A stretch of 9,921 bases of DNA from an uncultured Verrucomicrobiota bacterium (GCA_903864375.1 CAIPFS010000422.1:1-9921), one strand, 5' to 3'. Positions 1 through 7,494 are shown, numbered from the stretch's first letter. Notes: generated from the letters alone by a model not told the origin. Made by a program: numbers and translations.

Positions 1-78
1 CAAATCGCGCTACGCAAAGTACGCCAGTTGTTGAGCGACCATCCAGAAAACAGTTTCCCGCCGTATCTGAGCTCGTGA
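1..78 (+). other. Left flank of the IS; possible 3' fragment of an unknown reading frame
   Basis: Frame 1 is open from the window edge for 25 codons (it includes LRKVRQLLSDHPENSFPPYL) and ends at a TGA at 76-78. Those three bases are also the first three of the insertion sequence, so if the frame is real, its stop is supplied by the IS and the gene is cut. The residue pattern (a basic amphipathic helix, then SFPPYL) looks plausible for protein, but two minus-strand frames are also open over these 75 bases. The coding call is therefore weak and I do not recognise the product. None of the minus-strand frames resembles the missing LamG half of the giant protein on the other side of the IS. Confidence 0.25.
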
Positions 79-105
79 CCTAACCGGGAAAGGAGAATAC
101 GCTAC
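76..105 (+). repeat. Left terminal inverted repeat (IRL) of the IS
   Basis: Begins TGACCTAACCGGGA and ends near GAATACGCTAC. The reverse complement of the right end begins TGACCTCAAGGGGA and ends GATTAAGCTAC. The blocks TGACCT, GGGA and GCTAC are shared in the same order, which is typical of imperfect IS3-family ends bound by the OrfA part of the transposase. Confidence 0.7.
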
Positions 106-113
106 AGGGCAGA

Positions 114-168
114 GGTCCAGGTCCAGGCGAAGGGAGCCCGGAGGGCGACCGCAGCCTGGACCTGGACC
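114..168. repeat. 55-bp symmetric dyad (long hairpin) between IRL and orfA
   Basis: A perfect 15-bp inverted repeat, GGTCCAGGTCCAGGC at 114-128 and GCCTGGACCTGGACC at 154-168, flanks a smaller stem GCCC/GGGC at 136-139 and 143-146 around the loop GGA. The inner and outer stems share one centre (141), with 7-base unpaired stretches on each side. In RNA this would be a very stable GC-rich hairpin without a following U-tract, so it is not a standard intrinsic terminator. It lies before the orfA start, where some IS elements (IS200, IS10 and IS50 are known cases) carry structures that block transposase expression from outside transcripts. That role here is inference. Confidence 0.75.
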
Positions 169-191
169 CGGCGGTGAAGTGACCCAGCAAA

Positions 192-554
192 ATGAAGCAT
201 CCCATCACCACATCGGCCCCGAGTAAGGGGACGGAGAAGAAGAGGCGATTTCTGACCGCCGAGAAAAAGTTCCAGATTTATTTGGAGGCTCAGGAGAGCA
301 ACAAACCGGTGGGCGAAATCCTCCGCCGGGAAGGATTGTTTTCAACGGACCTGGCGCGTATCCGACAGCAGGTCAAGGAAGGTGCACTACAGCGCCTGGG
401 TGCCCGCCCAGGGCGTCGGCAGACCGTGGTGAGCGCTGAGTCGCATGAGGCCATCAAGATCGAACTGGAGCGAAAGGAGAAGGCCCTGGCGGACATGTCC
501 GTTGAACTCATGATCCTGCGAAAAAAAACGAGTGGGGATTCGTGGGAGCGATAG
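192..554 (+). CDS. IS3-family transposase OrfA (HTH DNA-binding subunit)
   Basis: A 120-residue basic protein. Residues about 20-65 (FLTAEKKFQIYLEAQ ... GEILRREGLFSTDLARIRQQ) form the helix-turn-helix typical of IS3-family OrfA, which recognises the terminal repeats. Residues about 87-110 are rich in Leu, Ile, Glu and Lys at heptad spacing, matching the leucine-zipper oligomerisation segment of IS911-type OrfA. Length fits the family (about 85-120). The reading frame runs over an A8 tract at 521-528 and stops at 552-554, overlapping the orfB frame. By analogy, OrfA alone acts as a regulator or accessory protein and the OrfAB fusion made by frameshifting is the transposase. The ATG has no good Shine-Dalgarno; the 55-bp hairpin lies 24 bases upstream. 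Confidence 0.85.
   Translation: MKHPITTSAPSKGTEKKRRFLTAEKKFQIYLEAQESNKPVGEILRREGLFSTDLARIRQQVKEGALQRLGARPGRRQTVVSAESHEAIKIELERKEKALADMSVELMILRKKTSGDSWER
490..501. repeat. 12-bp perfect palindrome inside orfA
   Basis: CGGACATGTCCG reads the same on both strands and ends 19 bases before the A8 slippery tract. It may be a chance product of the coding sequence. It is listed because structures or pairing elements near a slippery site can influence frameshifting. Confidence 0.4.
521..528 (+). promoter_or_regulatory. A8 slippery site for programmed -1 frameshift (OrfA to OrfAB)
   Basis: Eight consecutive A residues are read in the orfA frame as the end of CGA followed by AAA AAA and then ACG, which satisfies the A AAA AAA slippery heptamer. 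A one-base backward slip gives ...LRKK followed by NEWGFVGAIADKW, joining directly into the orfB frame, which is open through this point. This is the usual way IS3-family elements produce the OrfAB transposase. I found no convincing downstream pseudoknot; only a weak CCGA/TCGG stem shortly after the site. Confidence 0.75.
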
Positions 555-1615
555 CCGACAAGTGGATCGGTGCCTCCGTCAAACTCGAAATCCTTACCGT
601 GATAGCCGATTCACAGCAACAGGGGGTATCCGCGCGGCGGACTTGCGCCTTGTTGGTCATTGAATATCGGCGGGTGGTCCGTTGGCAGGAGAAGACTCGT
701 CGAGGAGAATCCCTAGCCAATCGCACCCCTGGCTCCCCGGCACCTTCGCATCGGGTTCTACCGGAGGAAGTCGAGCAGATCATTGCGATGGCAAAGAGCG
801 CCGAGTATGCCGACCTTTCCCATCGTATCCTGGCCGTCACAGCTGGGGACAAAGGCCAGTTTCAGGCCTCGTTTTCGACGGTCTATCGCGTTCTCAAGGC
901 CGGGAATCTGATGACGGCAAGGGGACCCGGTGGTGCCCACAATGGTAACTCCAAGGCCCCCGTTCGCAGGGAGCTTGACGGACCGAATCAACGGTGGTGC
1001 TGGGACATTAGCTATCTGATGACTTTCCAGAAAGGGATGTACCTTTACCTCTACCTGCTTCTCGACGAGTACTCCCGCAAAGCCATCCAATGGCACATCA
1101 GTTGGCAGCAGACTGCTGAGGAATCCCGACTGCTTCTGGAAGGGGGCCTCATCGAAGAGAACATCCTCGATCTCCCCGAGGAACACCGACCCGAAGTCAT
1201 CAGCGACAGGGGCCGACAGATGAAGGCAAAACCTATCCAGCGGCTCTGCGAGGACCATGGACTTCCGCAGTTGTTTGCCCGCCCTCGAACCCCCAACGAT
1301 AATCCATTCATCGAGTCGGCATTCAGCACGGTAAAACGAGCCCCGGCATATCCCGGTCGCTTCTTGGATGACTGCCAGGCGCGCACCTATTTTGAAAGCT
1401 ACATTGCCTGGTACAATTTGGAGCACTACCATTCAGGAATCGACTACGTCACCCCGGAACAAGCCCACCAAGGTTTGCGGGCTAAAATAGTCGCTCAGCG
1501 CAAAGCAAAAAAGACCGCCCAGCGACTCCGTCGCCGGACCGAAAACAAAAAGATAATCACCCCGTCTACTAAACCTAAAACCACCATTATCCGACCCGCA
1601 ACCAAAGTAGCTTAA
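542..1615 (+). CDS. IS3-family transposase OrfB (DDE integrase catalytic subunit)
   Basis: A 357-residue frame beginning at GTG 542 and overlapping orfA by 13 bases. Residues about 88-125 (ADLSHRILAV ... STVYRVLKAG) match the HTH_21-like segment that precedes the catalytic core in IS3 OrfB proteins. The integrase core spans about 145-265 with D155 (WCWDIS), D222 (VISDRG) and E258 (NPFIESAF). Exactly 35 residues lie between the second Asp and the Glu, and K265 lies seven residues after E258: the D,D(35)E...K signature. The YNLEHYHSGI segment (291-300) and TPEQAH (304-309) are the typical C-terminal end. Residues about 318-357 add a Lys/Arg-rich tail beyond the core. The active protein is probably the OrfAB frameshift fusion, and the GTG may or may not be used independently. 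No interruption is seen. Confidence 0.9.
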   Translation: MGAIADKWIGASVKLEILTVIADSQQQGVSARRTCALLVIEYRRVVRWQEKTRRGESLANRTPGSPAPSHRVLPEEVEQIIAMAKSAEYADLSHRILAVTAGDKGQFQASFSTVYRVLKAGNLMTARGPGGAHNGNSKAPVRRELDGPNQRWCWDISYLMTFQKGMYLYLYLLLDEYSRKAIQWHISWQQTAEESRLLLEGGLIEENILDLPEEHRPEVISDRGRQMKAKPIQRLCEDHGLPQLFARPRTPNDNPFIESAFSTVKRAPAYPGRFLDDCQARTYFESYIAWYNLEHYHSGIDYVTPEQAHQGLRAKIVAQRKAKKTAQRLRRRTENKKIITPSTKPKTTIIRPATKVA

Positions 1616-1635
1616 TCAACCTCCCCTTGAGGTCA
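1607..1635 (-). repeat. Right terminal inverted repeat (IRR) of the IS
   Basis: Read inward on the minus strand it begins TGACCTCAAGGGGA and ends GATTAAGCTAC, matching the left end with one gap. It contains the TAA stop of orfB on the plus strand. On the minus strand it also contains the TGA (1616-1618) that now terminates the interrupted giant gene. Confidence 0.7.
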
Positions 1636-1669
1636 TTGAGTCAAAAACGCGCCGCGCCACACGATTGCT

Positions 1670-2440
1670 CAGGCTGGCACCATGGAAAGCGATGGCCGTA
1701 TCGTTGGGCAGGTTGGGCACCAGGCTTGGAACACCGAGAACTGGATGATCGATCAACTGCCCCACCTTGTTTTCCAGGGCAACGTCAAACTTCGAAACCA
1801 GTGTGTGGAAATCGGTTCCGTTGGTTTCTCCAAACGTCCAGTACCGGACCGCACCGTCACCAATGATTTCGTCCCGGTAGCTGATACCCGAGACCAACGT
1901 GGCGACTCCGGTCACGGAATTGGGCGTGGCGGCGAGGTCGCGAAGTCCGCGGACCTCCAGCGTATTGGTCTGTCCATCGGTCTGGGGCGAGGTCCGCAAC
2001 CAGACTTCGGTCCCATCGCTGGAACGAGAGGCACCAAGGAGCTTCAACCCCGTGACGGCACCCGAGGGCAGGGTATAATTTGCCAGATTCGTCGCTGTCG
2101 CGGGATCCAACGGCTTGTCAAACGTAAGCCGGATCTGATTCACGGTTCCGGCCAATCCCTTCAACCCAATCCACCGAGGTGGGGTGGTATCAGCACGAAC
2201 GGTAAGCACAGAGGGCTGGCTGGAGACGGTACTGAACTCATTGGCCACCGTGACGGTATAATCGCCCGCAGCTGTCAAGGGGGCGGTGAAGGCCAGGGAG
2301 GCCCCGGTGGCTCCCGGAATGGGCGCTCCCTGATGATACCATTGATAGCTGAAGGGCGGTTGTCCCGTGGCAACGACGTTGAATTGGACGGGATTGTTTT
2401 CCACCACCTGACGATCACCCAGATCACTTCCCGAACCGAT
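1670..2440 (-). repeat. Second Ig-SbsA-LamG module of the giant protein (protein-level repeat, cut short)
   Basis: Residues about 1240-1496 repeat the order and landmarks of residues about 663-935: an Ig unit with YQW in the middle (SYQWYHQGAPIPG versus YYQWFKNNAAIPG), an SbsA-like unit with LTFDKPLDPATATNLANY versus LTFNKPVDAGTATDLSTY, and the LamG lead-in YRDEIIGDGAVRYW versus YADEILADNPTRYF. The similarity is at protein level; I did not see long identical DNA. Confidence 0.7.
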
Positions 2441-3352
2441 GCCCACCGGCCCAGCCGTGACAAAGGTGAACGTCAGGGCGGAGGGAGCCACTTGATTTCC
2501 CGGTGCCAGAATGTCGGCCACCCGTTGGACTTGCAGCGTGTAATCGACGCCGGCCTGGAATTGGAATGATCCGGACAATTGGACCGTGATCAGATCCGGC
2601 AGAAGCACCGCCGACTGGACCGTCAGCAGACCGCCACCCGAACGGCTCAGCACATAATTGGAAAGATTGGTGGCCGTCTGGCGGCTCACCGGCTGGTTGA
2701 AGACGACATTCAATCGTCCGGGATTGCCGTGGGCATCGACGGAGGAGACGACGGTGGGCGGATTGTTGACGATCAGACTTTCACCGGTGCCGGCCCGGTG
2801 GTGAGCGAAGATACGATCGTCTGAAAGAACGCTATTGTAGAGCGAGAGATCGTCAATGACCCCATCGAAGGCCCCGAAGACTCCAGCTTGAGAAAGATGG
2901 CTGCGGGCATTCCCACTGGCTATCCGGACATCTCCATTATGATTGTAGATTTGACCAGCTCCGGGTGATGTCCCGACCAATTGGCCATCGATGTACAAGC
3001 GGATTTCACCGCTGCGGTCCGTCGGGCGTCCGTCGAACACACCCACGACATGATACGTTTGGTGAGCTTGAATCGGAGTTTGCACAAACACCGGCGGCAG
3101 TTGAAGGAGGCCAAACGGACTGCCGGGGCCATCGGTGGAACTGTTGTAGGCATGGAAGAAGAGAATCGCCCGATTGGGATCCGGGTTGGCCGGGTCCTGC
3201 CGGAGATAGAAGCTGATGCCTCGGAGATTTCCGCCTTCCTCGTACAATCCGACGGTCGAGTTGTACAACTGGTCTGCCTGGGAGGCATTTGGAGGAAGAG
3301 GGTTTGCTCCGGGCAGGCTGTTGGCTCTGAACCAAAACTCGAATGACTTCTG

Positions 3353-4171
3353 CGCCCAGGGTCCACGGAGGTCGTTAATATCGCCACCGTTGGGAATGAC
3401 CAGGTAGTTGGTCTGCGCCGCGACAAACTGTACCGCGAACTGATCCGTTCCAGAGGACGGCACCAGAGGTGACACCCCGAGATTGGCCGGGGCATTCTGG
3501 TAGATGCCATTGGTATTCTGCTGGTCTCCGATGGCCGTGCGGCTGAAGGCGACGGTTCCCACGGTTTCATCAAAGGGGAAGTAGCGCGTGGGATTGTCTG
3601 CCAGGATTTCATCGGCGTAGGTCAACACCGCGGTGAACGACACGTCCGTATTCAGGACGTTGCCTTGAGCGGTGGTGTCTTTGAGGCCCCGGATGGTCAA
3701 CGGGTAGGTGATTCCCACCCGCTGAGGTGTTGTCCTCAGGACCACCGTCCGCTGGTCGGTGGACAACAGAACTGACTTGAGGTTGAACAGAGCCGAATGG
3801 TAGGTCGAAAGATCGGTGGCGGTTCCGGCATCGACCGGTTTATTGAAGGTCAGGGTGATGGAATTGACACCCCCGGCCACCCCTCGAACCGAGAGCAGAG
3901 TCGCGGGTGTCAGATCGGGTACAACCACCACCTCCTTGGGGGTGCTGCTAACGCTGCTGAACAGGTTGCTGACCGTCAGGTTGAAGCTGCCGCCACTGCC
4001 CACTTCGGCGGGGAAGGTCAGGATACGATTGGTTTCGCCCGGAATCGCGGCGTTGTTCTTGAACCATTGGTAGTAGAGTGGTCCGGCACCGGTCGGCACG
4101 GCGGCAAGACGGACGGTCGCACCCTCAGGGAAGGTGCCTCCCAGGACGCTGGAGGAATCGAGTCCGACATC
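3353..4171 (-). repeat. First Ig-SbsA-LamG module of the giant protein (protein-level repeat)
   Basis: Residues about 663-935 are the counterpart of the truncated module nearer the IS. The LamG of this copy continues to about residue 1125, which shows how much the second copy lacks (roughly 200 residues). TAT-x-x-x-x-Y type motifs recur in all four SbsA-like units of the protein (near residues 361, 779, 1161 and 1354). Confidence 0.65.
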
Positions 4172-6160
4172 TCCCACGTTGCCCTCCCCAAAATTCACAT
4201 ACAGATCGTCAAACCAATGAGTCTGCAGCCAGAATCCCTCGGTACGGGCTGCCAGGCCAATTTGGGCACTGGCGACGCCTTCCCACGGGGTGGGTAGACT
4301 GTCGATGACCTTCACTCCATCAAAAACCAGTGAAAGCACGCCGTTTCGTGAGATTTGAAGATCCACCTCAGCCCAGTGCCCGTCATCAGCGGTGATGGGC
4401 GGAATCCCATTGGTCCCCACCGCCACCCGGGCCAGCTCCTGATTGTTCAGCAGCACTCCAATCGCCGGGACATCCAGCGCGCTATGAGGATGAGCATTGA
4501 AATAGACGGTCAACCGGTTGCCCGGGACATCGGGACGGTAGCCGGTATCGGGCTGGCTGAGCGTTCCCTGAGGAAGGTCGGCTGCAACGTTGACGCTGAA
4601 GCCATCGCCGGGAAGATCCGTCCCGGTGATGGATCGTCCATCTCCAATCCGCGTCTTGAAATGTAGGTGGATCTGATCGATGTCGTGCCGATCGGTCAGG
4701 ACGATCACCCCGTTTTTGCTTTGCCGCGCATCCGTCAAGGTGAGGTAACCGCTGTTATCGTAGCCTCCAGCAGTGGTGACGTCGGCGTCTCCATAGAAGG
4801 CAAACCCGGACGGTCGCCCTGAATTGAAGGTGTAGGTGGCACCACTGGATGCGCTCAGGGTGAAGGGAACCTGGGTGGGGCTCGGACTGACCGCATTCGG
4901 TTGGACGGCCTGGTCCTGTACCCCGGAGATATCCACGAGATAATTCACTCCAGCCTGAAACGAGGTCGTTACAGCAATTTGAACCGTTCGTTCGTCGGCG
5001 AGCAGCGCAAGAGATTTGGCAGAAATCACTGATCCGCCCAGTGCCTTGATTTGATAGTTGGCCGGATTGGTCGCGGTGGATGGATTGAGGGGCTTGCTGA
5101 AGAGGATGTTCAGCAATTGGGGATTGCCGGCGGTGTCAGCGCTCAAAACGGTCAGGGGCGTCTTATCGGCGGTGACAAACACGGTAGCCACAGCACTCGT
5201 CAGGGATCCGCTTCCGTTTGAGACTACGGCGACGTAGCGCACCCCATCCAGGTTCGCCGGCGTGTGCTTCAGACTGAGATAAGAGAGGTTCTCGCCCGGC
5301 AGAACCACATTGTTGCTGGTCCAGGTGAAGGTCGTCGGTTGCGCAGCGACCACATCCAGTTGAAGGAGGAGGGGAGCACCCTCGTTGAGTTTGTTGGTTG
5401 CCGCGAGGTTTCCAACACCGAACCCTTTGGGATTGAACGCCGGAGCCTGATTGATATCTCCCGTTCCCCGGAATGCGTCGACTGGATATTGAGCGAGGTG
5501 GAGAGCGGGAATGATCTCCTGGACTCCGTCCGGCCGCTGCCAGCCGACCTGAATGTAACCTTGGGAACCGCCCTGCTTGTGAAGGACCTCGAAATAGTAT
5601 TTATGACCACGGGCGAGGGGAATCGGAGCTGAAAGTCGTGTCTGCTGGTTCGCACCGCCGAAGAGCGGGTCACCTGATTGCGAAGCATAGGCGATCAGCT
5701 TCTTGTTATCGACCGATTCATCTGTGCTGAGGTACAGCGATGATTGATCTGAACTGGCAATATTGAACAGGTAGCTTCCCGTGGTCGGGGCCTCCAGATA
5801 TCCCCGGATAAAGGAACCGAAATCGACGCCCGAATCATCCTTGCCCTGGAGACCCGCCTTCAGCGGGGTGTTGGGAAGGGCGGTGAAATCATCCAGTTGC
5901 TCCTCAAAGGTTGGACCGTCTGGAAAGATGGGAGAATTCGTCAGAGTCGAAACGCTGACGCGGAGGGAGGTGGGATCCGAAGAGGTTGAGATTCCGTCAT
6001 AATAGAGACGAATCACGGAACCGGCGCGTGTGCTCATCATGAGGATGCCGACGAGGAGCAGGCCCATGAATTGCTTCAGATTTACTGACGGACGAAGGAC
6101 GGACATGGAATTAAGAAAGGGTTTGTGGAACGGTGTCTTTTTGAACGGATTCGCCATCGG

Positions 6161-7033
6161 TCAGCGCAACCAGGCGGGAAAAACAACTGCGGTTTTGTAG
6201 TAGTCCGGGTCCCACTGGCGATGCCATCGCAGAGCCCAGAGGTCCCGGACCCGGACGCTCCGGGCTGAGCCGTCAAAGAACACCCATTGGGTTCGCTTGC
6301 CGTCATGTCGCGGAACAGCAAAATGCTCCATCTCATAGCTCGCATAGCTTCCGGGATTAGAGTAGGCACCCGCCGTCTGGCTGGGGCTGTACGCGATGCG
6401 GTTCCCGTAGAATGGGCCTCCCCCACGCCACATGGAGTCCCCCATCAGCGGGGTCTCCGTCGTGAATTGGGCGGAGGATGGGCGACCCCAATGGAGTTCC
6501 TGGGGGCGTCCCTGAATGTCTTCCTGGGCGTTGTACATCCAAAGATTGGCGCCATAGCTGGCCGATTCACCATCCTGATACTGGCCCTGCGCCATGATGT
6601 AGGAATACTTGATTCCTCCGTAGTCCTCAAAGCCGGCACCACCATCCACCGAGGGACGCCGGTTGACGGCAATCGGGCAGGTCAGCAACTGCTTGCGTTG
6701 CCCGATCTGGCGGTGGAGAGAGTTGAACCACGCCCCACGAGCGGCCTCGGAAATCGACCCGTCGGGATTGCGTCCGGTGGGAAACGAATCCCGGTTTTCA
6801 TCGGTATAAATGGCCCATTCCATGGACCATTGGCGAAGGTTCGACAGGCAGTAGGCCGCTTGCGCCTTCCCTTTGGCCCTGGCCAGTCCAGGGAGAAGCA
6901 TGCCCGCCAGAATGGCGATGATGGCGATCACCACCAGCAGTTCGATCAAGGTGAACGCGGCGACCGTCGGACGACGCCTGCCGTCGGTCGGAGAGGAGAC
7001 TGCAGTTGAAGGAAGGTTCATGGAATCAATCAT
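6161..7033 (-). CDS. Type II secretion/type IV pilus-like pseudopilin with prepilin cleavage site
   Basis: A 290-residue protein with a class III (prepilin) signal: a 26-residue leader, then FTLIELLVVIAIIAILAGM, where F27 is the probable first mature residue and E31 is the conserved Glu+5. Position -1 is Ala rather than Gly, which I have seen often in this phylum. The hydrophobic helix is followed by LLPGLARAKGKAQ and CLSNLRQ, the pattern of the large pseudopilin-like families of Verrucomicrobiota and Planctomycetota. Near the C-terminus is a variant of the H-X9-DG processing-associated motif, H-DGKRTQWVFF-DG, with ten residues between His and Asp. It would be cleaved and N-methylated by a PilD-type peptidase and assembled at the inner membrane. 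M5 at 7021 is an alternative start; neither start has a clear Shine-Dalgarno. The stop is 3 bases before the giant gene's ATG, so the two are probably co-transcribed and translationally coupled. Confidence 0.88.
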   Translation of the reverse strand: MIDSMNLPSTAVSSPTDGRRRPTVAAFTLIELLVVIAIIAILAGMLLPGLARAKGKAQAAYCLSNLRQWSMEWAIYTDENRDSFPTGRNPDGSISEAARGAWFNSLHRQIGQRKQLLTCPIAVNRRPSVDGGAGFEDYGGIKYSYIMAQGQYQDGESASYGANLWMYNAQEDIQGRPQELHWGRPSSAQFTTETPLMGDSMWRGGGPFYGNRIAYSPSQTAGAYSNPGSYASYEMEHFAVPRHDGKRTQWVFFDGSARSVRVRDLWALRWHRQWDPDYYKTAVVFPAWLR

Positions 7034-7240
7034 TAGGAGATTACACTGACGATAAGAGACGACGAGTCATCCCGACCGAACCGTTTCGGACGGTCCAGCG
7101 TGGTAAACTTCGGAGGGAACCGGCGGAGGCCTGATTTGGCGATCAGGTCATTCCGTCACCGATTTCCCGTCGGGTCGAACAACACGACGGCAATCGATTC
7201 GGCGGAATGCAGAGTGAGGGACAACCCGAGGCGGTCGTTC

Positions 7241-7250
7241 GACGAACGGT
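7241..7250 (-). promoter_or_regulatory. Candidate LytTR/AlgR-type binding site ACCGTTCGTC
   Basis: On the minus strand the sequence reads ACCGTTCGTC, identical to the consensus I know for AlgR, a LytTR-family regulator, and it also fits the general LytTR pattern [TA][AC][CA]GTTN[AG][TG]. It overlaps a small dyad, CGTTCG-A-CGAACG, at 7236-7248. A LytTR regulator is encoded at 9407-9921. Binding is not shown by sequence alone. Confidence 0.4.
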
Positions 7251-7298
7251 GCAAATCACAGTGCCCGAAATTCGTAGGGCACCCATTTTGTTGGTCAT

Positions 7299-7327
7299 AA
7301 GTGGAGGCTGTTCATCAGCCGGCACTT
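7299..7327. repeat. Interrupted hairpin in the intergenic region
   Basis: AAGTG (7299-7303) pairs with CACTT (7323-7327) and GGCTG (7306-7310) pairs with CAGCC (7316-7320) around the loop TTCAT, with a 2x2 internal loop. No T-tract follows on either strand, so it is not a clear terminator. It could be an mRNA leader structure or an operator-like dyad. Confidence 0.5.
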
Positions 7328-7376
7328 CCGGAGGTCCGGTCAGAACGGTCAAAACTATTCAGGGACGATTCAGTCA

Positions 7377-7390
7377 CCCCAAGCTTGGGG
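7377..7390. repeat. 14-bp perfect palindrome CCCCAAGCTTGGGG
   Basis: Perfectly self-complementary on DNA with no spacer. This is the form expected of an operator for a homodimeric regulator, though coincidence is possible. It is about 245 bases upstream of the hydrolase start. Confidence 0.5.
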
Positions 7391-7494
7391 AAGACTCGCT
7401 ACGGGTTGAGTAGAACCTAAATACTCTAGTGAGTCAATAGGGTTAGTGTGTTTTTGTTTCCAGAGGCATTTGCAGATGTTGGGACAGGTCCTAC

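Larger units (their letters stand above)
76..1635 (+). mobile_element. Complete IS3-family insertion sequence (about 1.56 kb)
   Basis: The element has the standard IS3 layout: two overlapping transposase frames with orfB in the -1 frame relative to orfA, an A-rich slippery site at the overlap, a D,D(35)E integrase core, and imperfect terminal inverted repeats beginning 5'-TGACCT at both ends. The two ends agree at roughly 21-22 of 30 positions with one gap. The orfB stop codon lies inside the right repeat. Length is within the 1.2-1.6 kb usual for the family. I see no 3-5 bp target duplication (left flank ends GCTCG, right flank begins TTGAG). A second TGA sits 8 bases outside each end (68-70 and 1641-1643), so the true tips could be 68 and 1643; no duplication appears there either. 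Both frames look intact, so the element may still be active. Confidence 0.85.
1616..6157 (-). pseudogene. Giant secreted multidomain protein (PA14, Ig, SbsA-like, lectin-like, LamG), 3' end truncated by the IS
   Basis: The frame encodes 1513 residues. A signal peptide covers about 18-45 (core FMGLLLVGILMM, likely cleavage after TRA45); M18 at 6106 is a possible shorter start. Domains in order: PA14-like about 47-225 (FIRGYLEAPTTGSYLFNIAS, SSLYLSTD, YYFEVLHKQGG, IQVGW); Ig-like 240-330; SbsA/Big_5-like 331-435; concanavalin-type lectin-like 440-657 (GDGFSVNVA, WFDDLYV); Ig-like 663-747; SbsA-like 750-845; complete LamG 846-1125 (SFEFWFRANS, IRLYIDGQLVG, GVIDDLSLYN); SbsA-like 1131-1235; Ig-like 1240-1323; SbsA-like 1325-1420; start of a second LamG from about 1425. 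The second LamG stops near residue 1496-1508 at the IS, whose right repeat encodes the last few residues (MTSRGG or TSRGG) and the stop. The natural C-terminus, possibly an anchor or sorting signal, is missing. Modules of this kind bind carbohydrates or act as spacers in surface proteins; the exact ligand cannot be told. The protein may still be made in shortened form. Confidence 0.8.

Noticed and set aside
758..1432. Long minus-strand open frame (224 codons) inside the transposase gene
   Set aside because: It is antisense to the catalytic core of OrfB, has no recognisable domain, and arises from the codon bias of the real gene.
68..1643. Wider IS boundaries starting at the outer TGA copies
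   Set aside because: The outer TGAs match, but the five bases between outer TGA and TGACCT disagree on the two sides and no target duplication results, so the inner tips at 76 and 1635 are preferred. The wider ends remain possible.
1682..2569. Plus-strand open frame of 295 codons, and others at 2981-3346, 3797-4297 and 5264-5632
   Set aside because: All lie antisense to the giant gene, whose minus frame shows clear domains throughout. Their translations are low-complexity, Gly/Arg-rich shadows.
6287..7009. Plus-strand open frame of 240 codons over the pilin gene
   Set aside because: Antisense shadow of the pseudopilin; no domain features.
7143..7352. Overlapping short frames on both strands in the intergenic region (also 7100-7300 and 7207-7413)
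   Set aside because: No recognisable domain or ribosome site, and competing open frames on both strands argue against coding.
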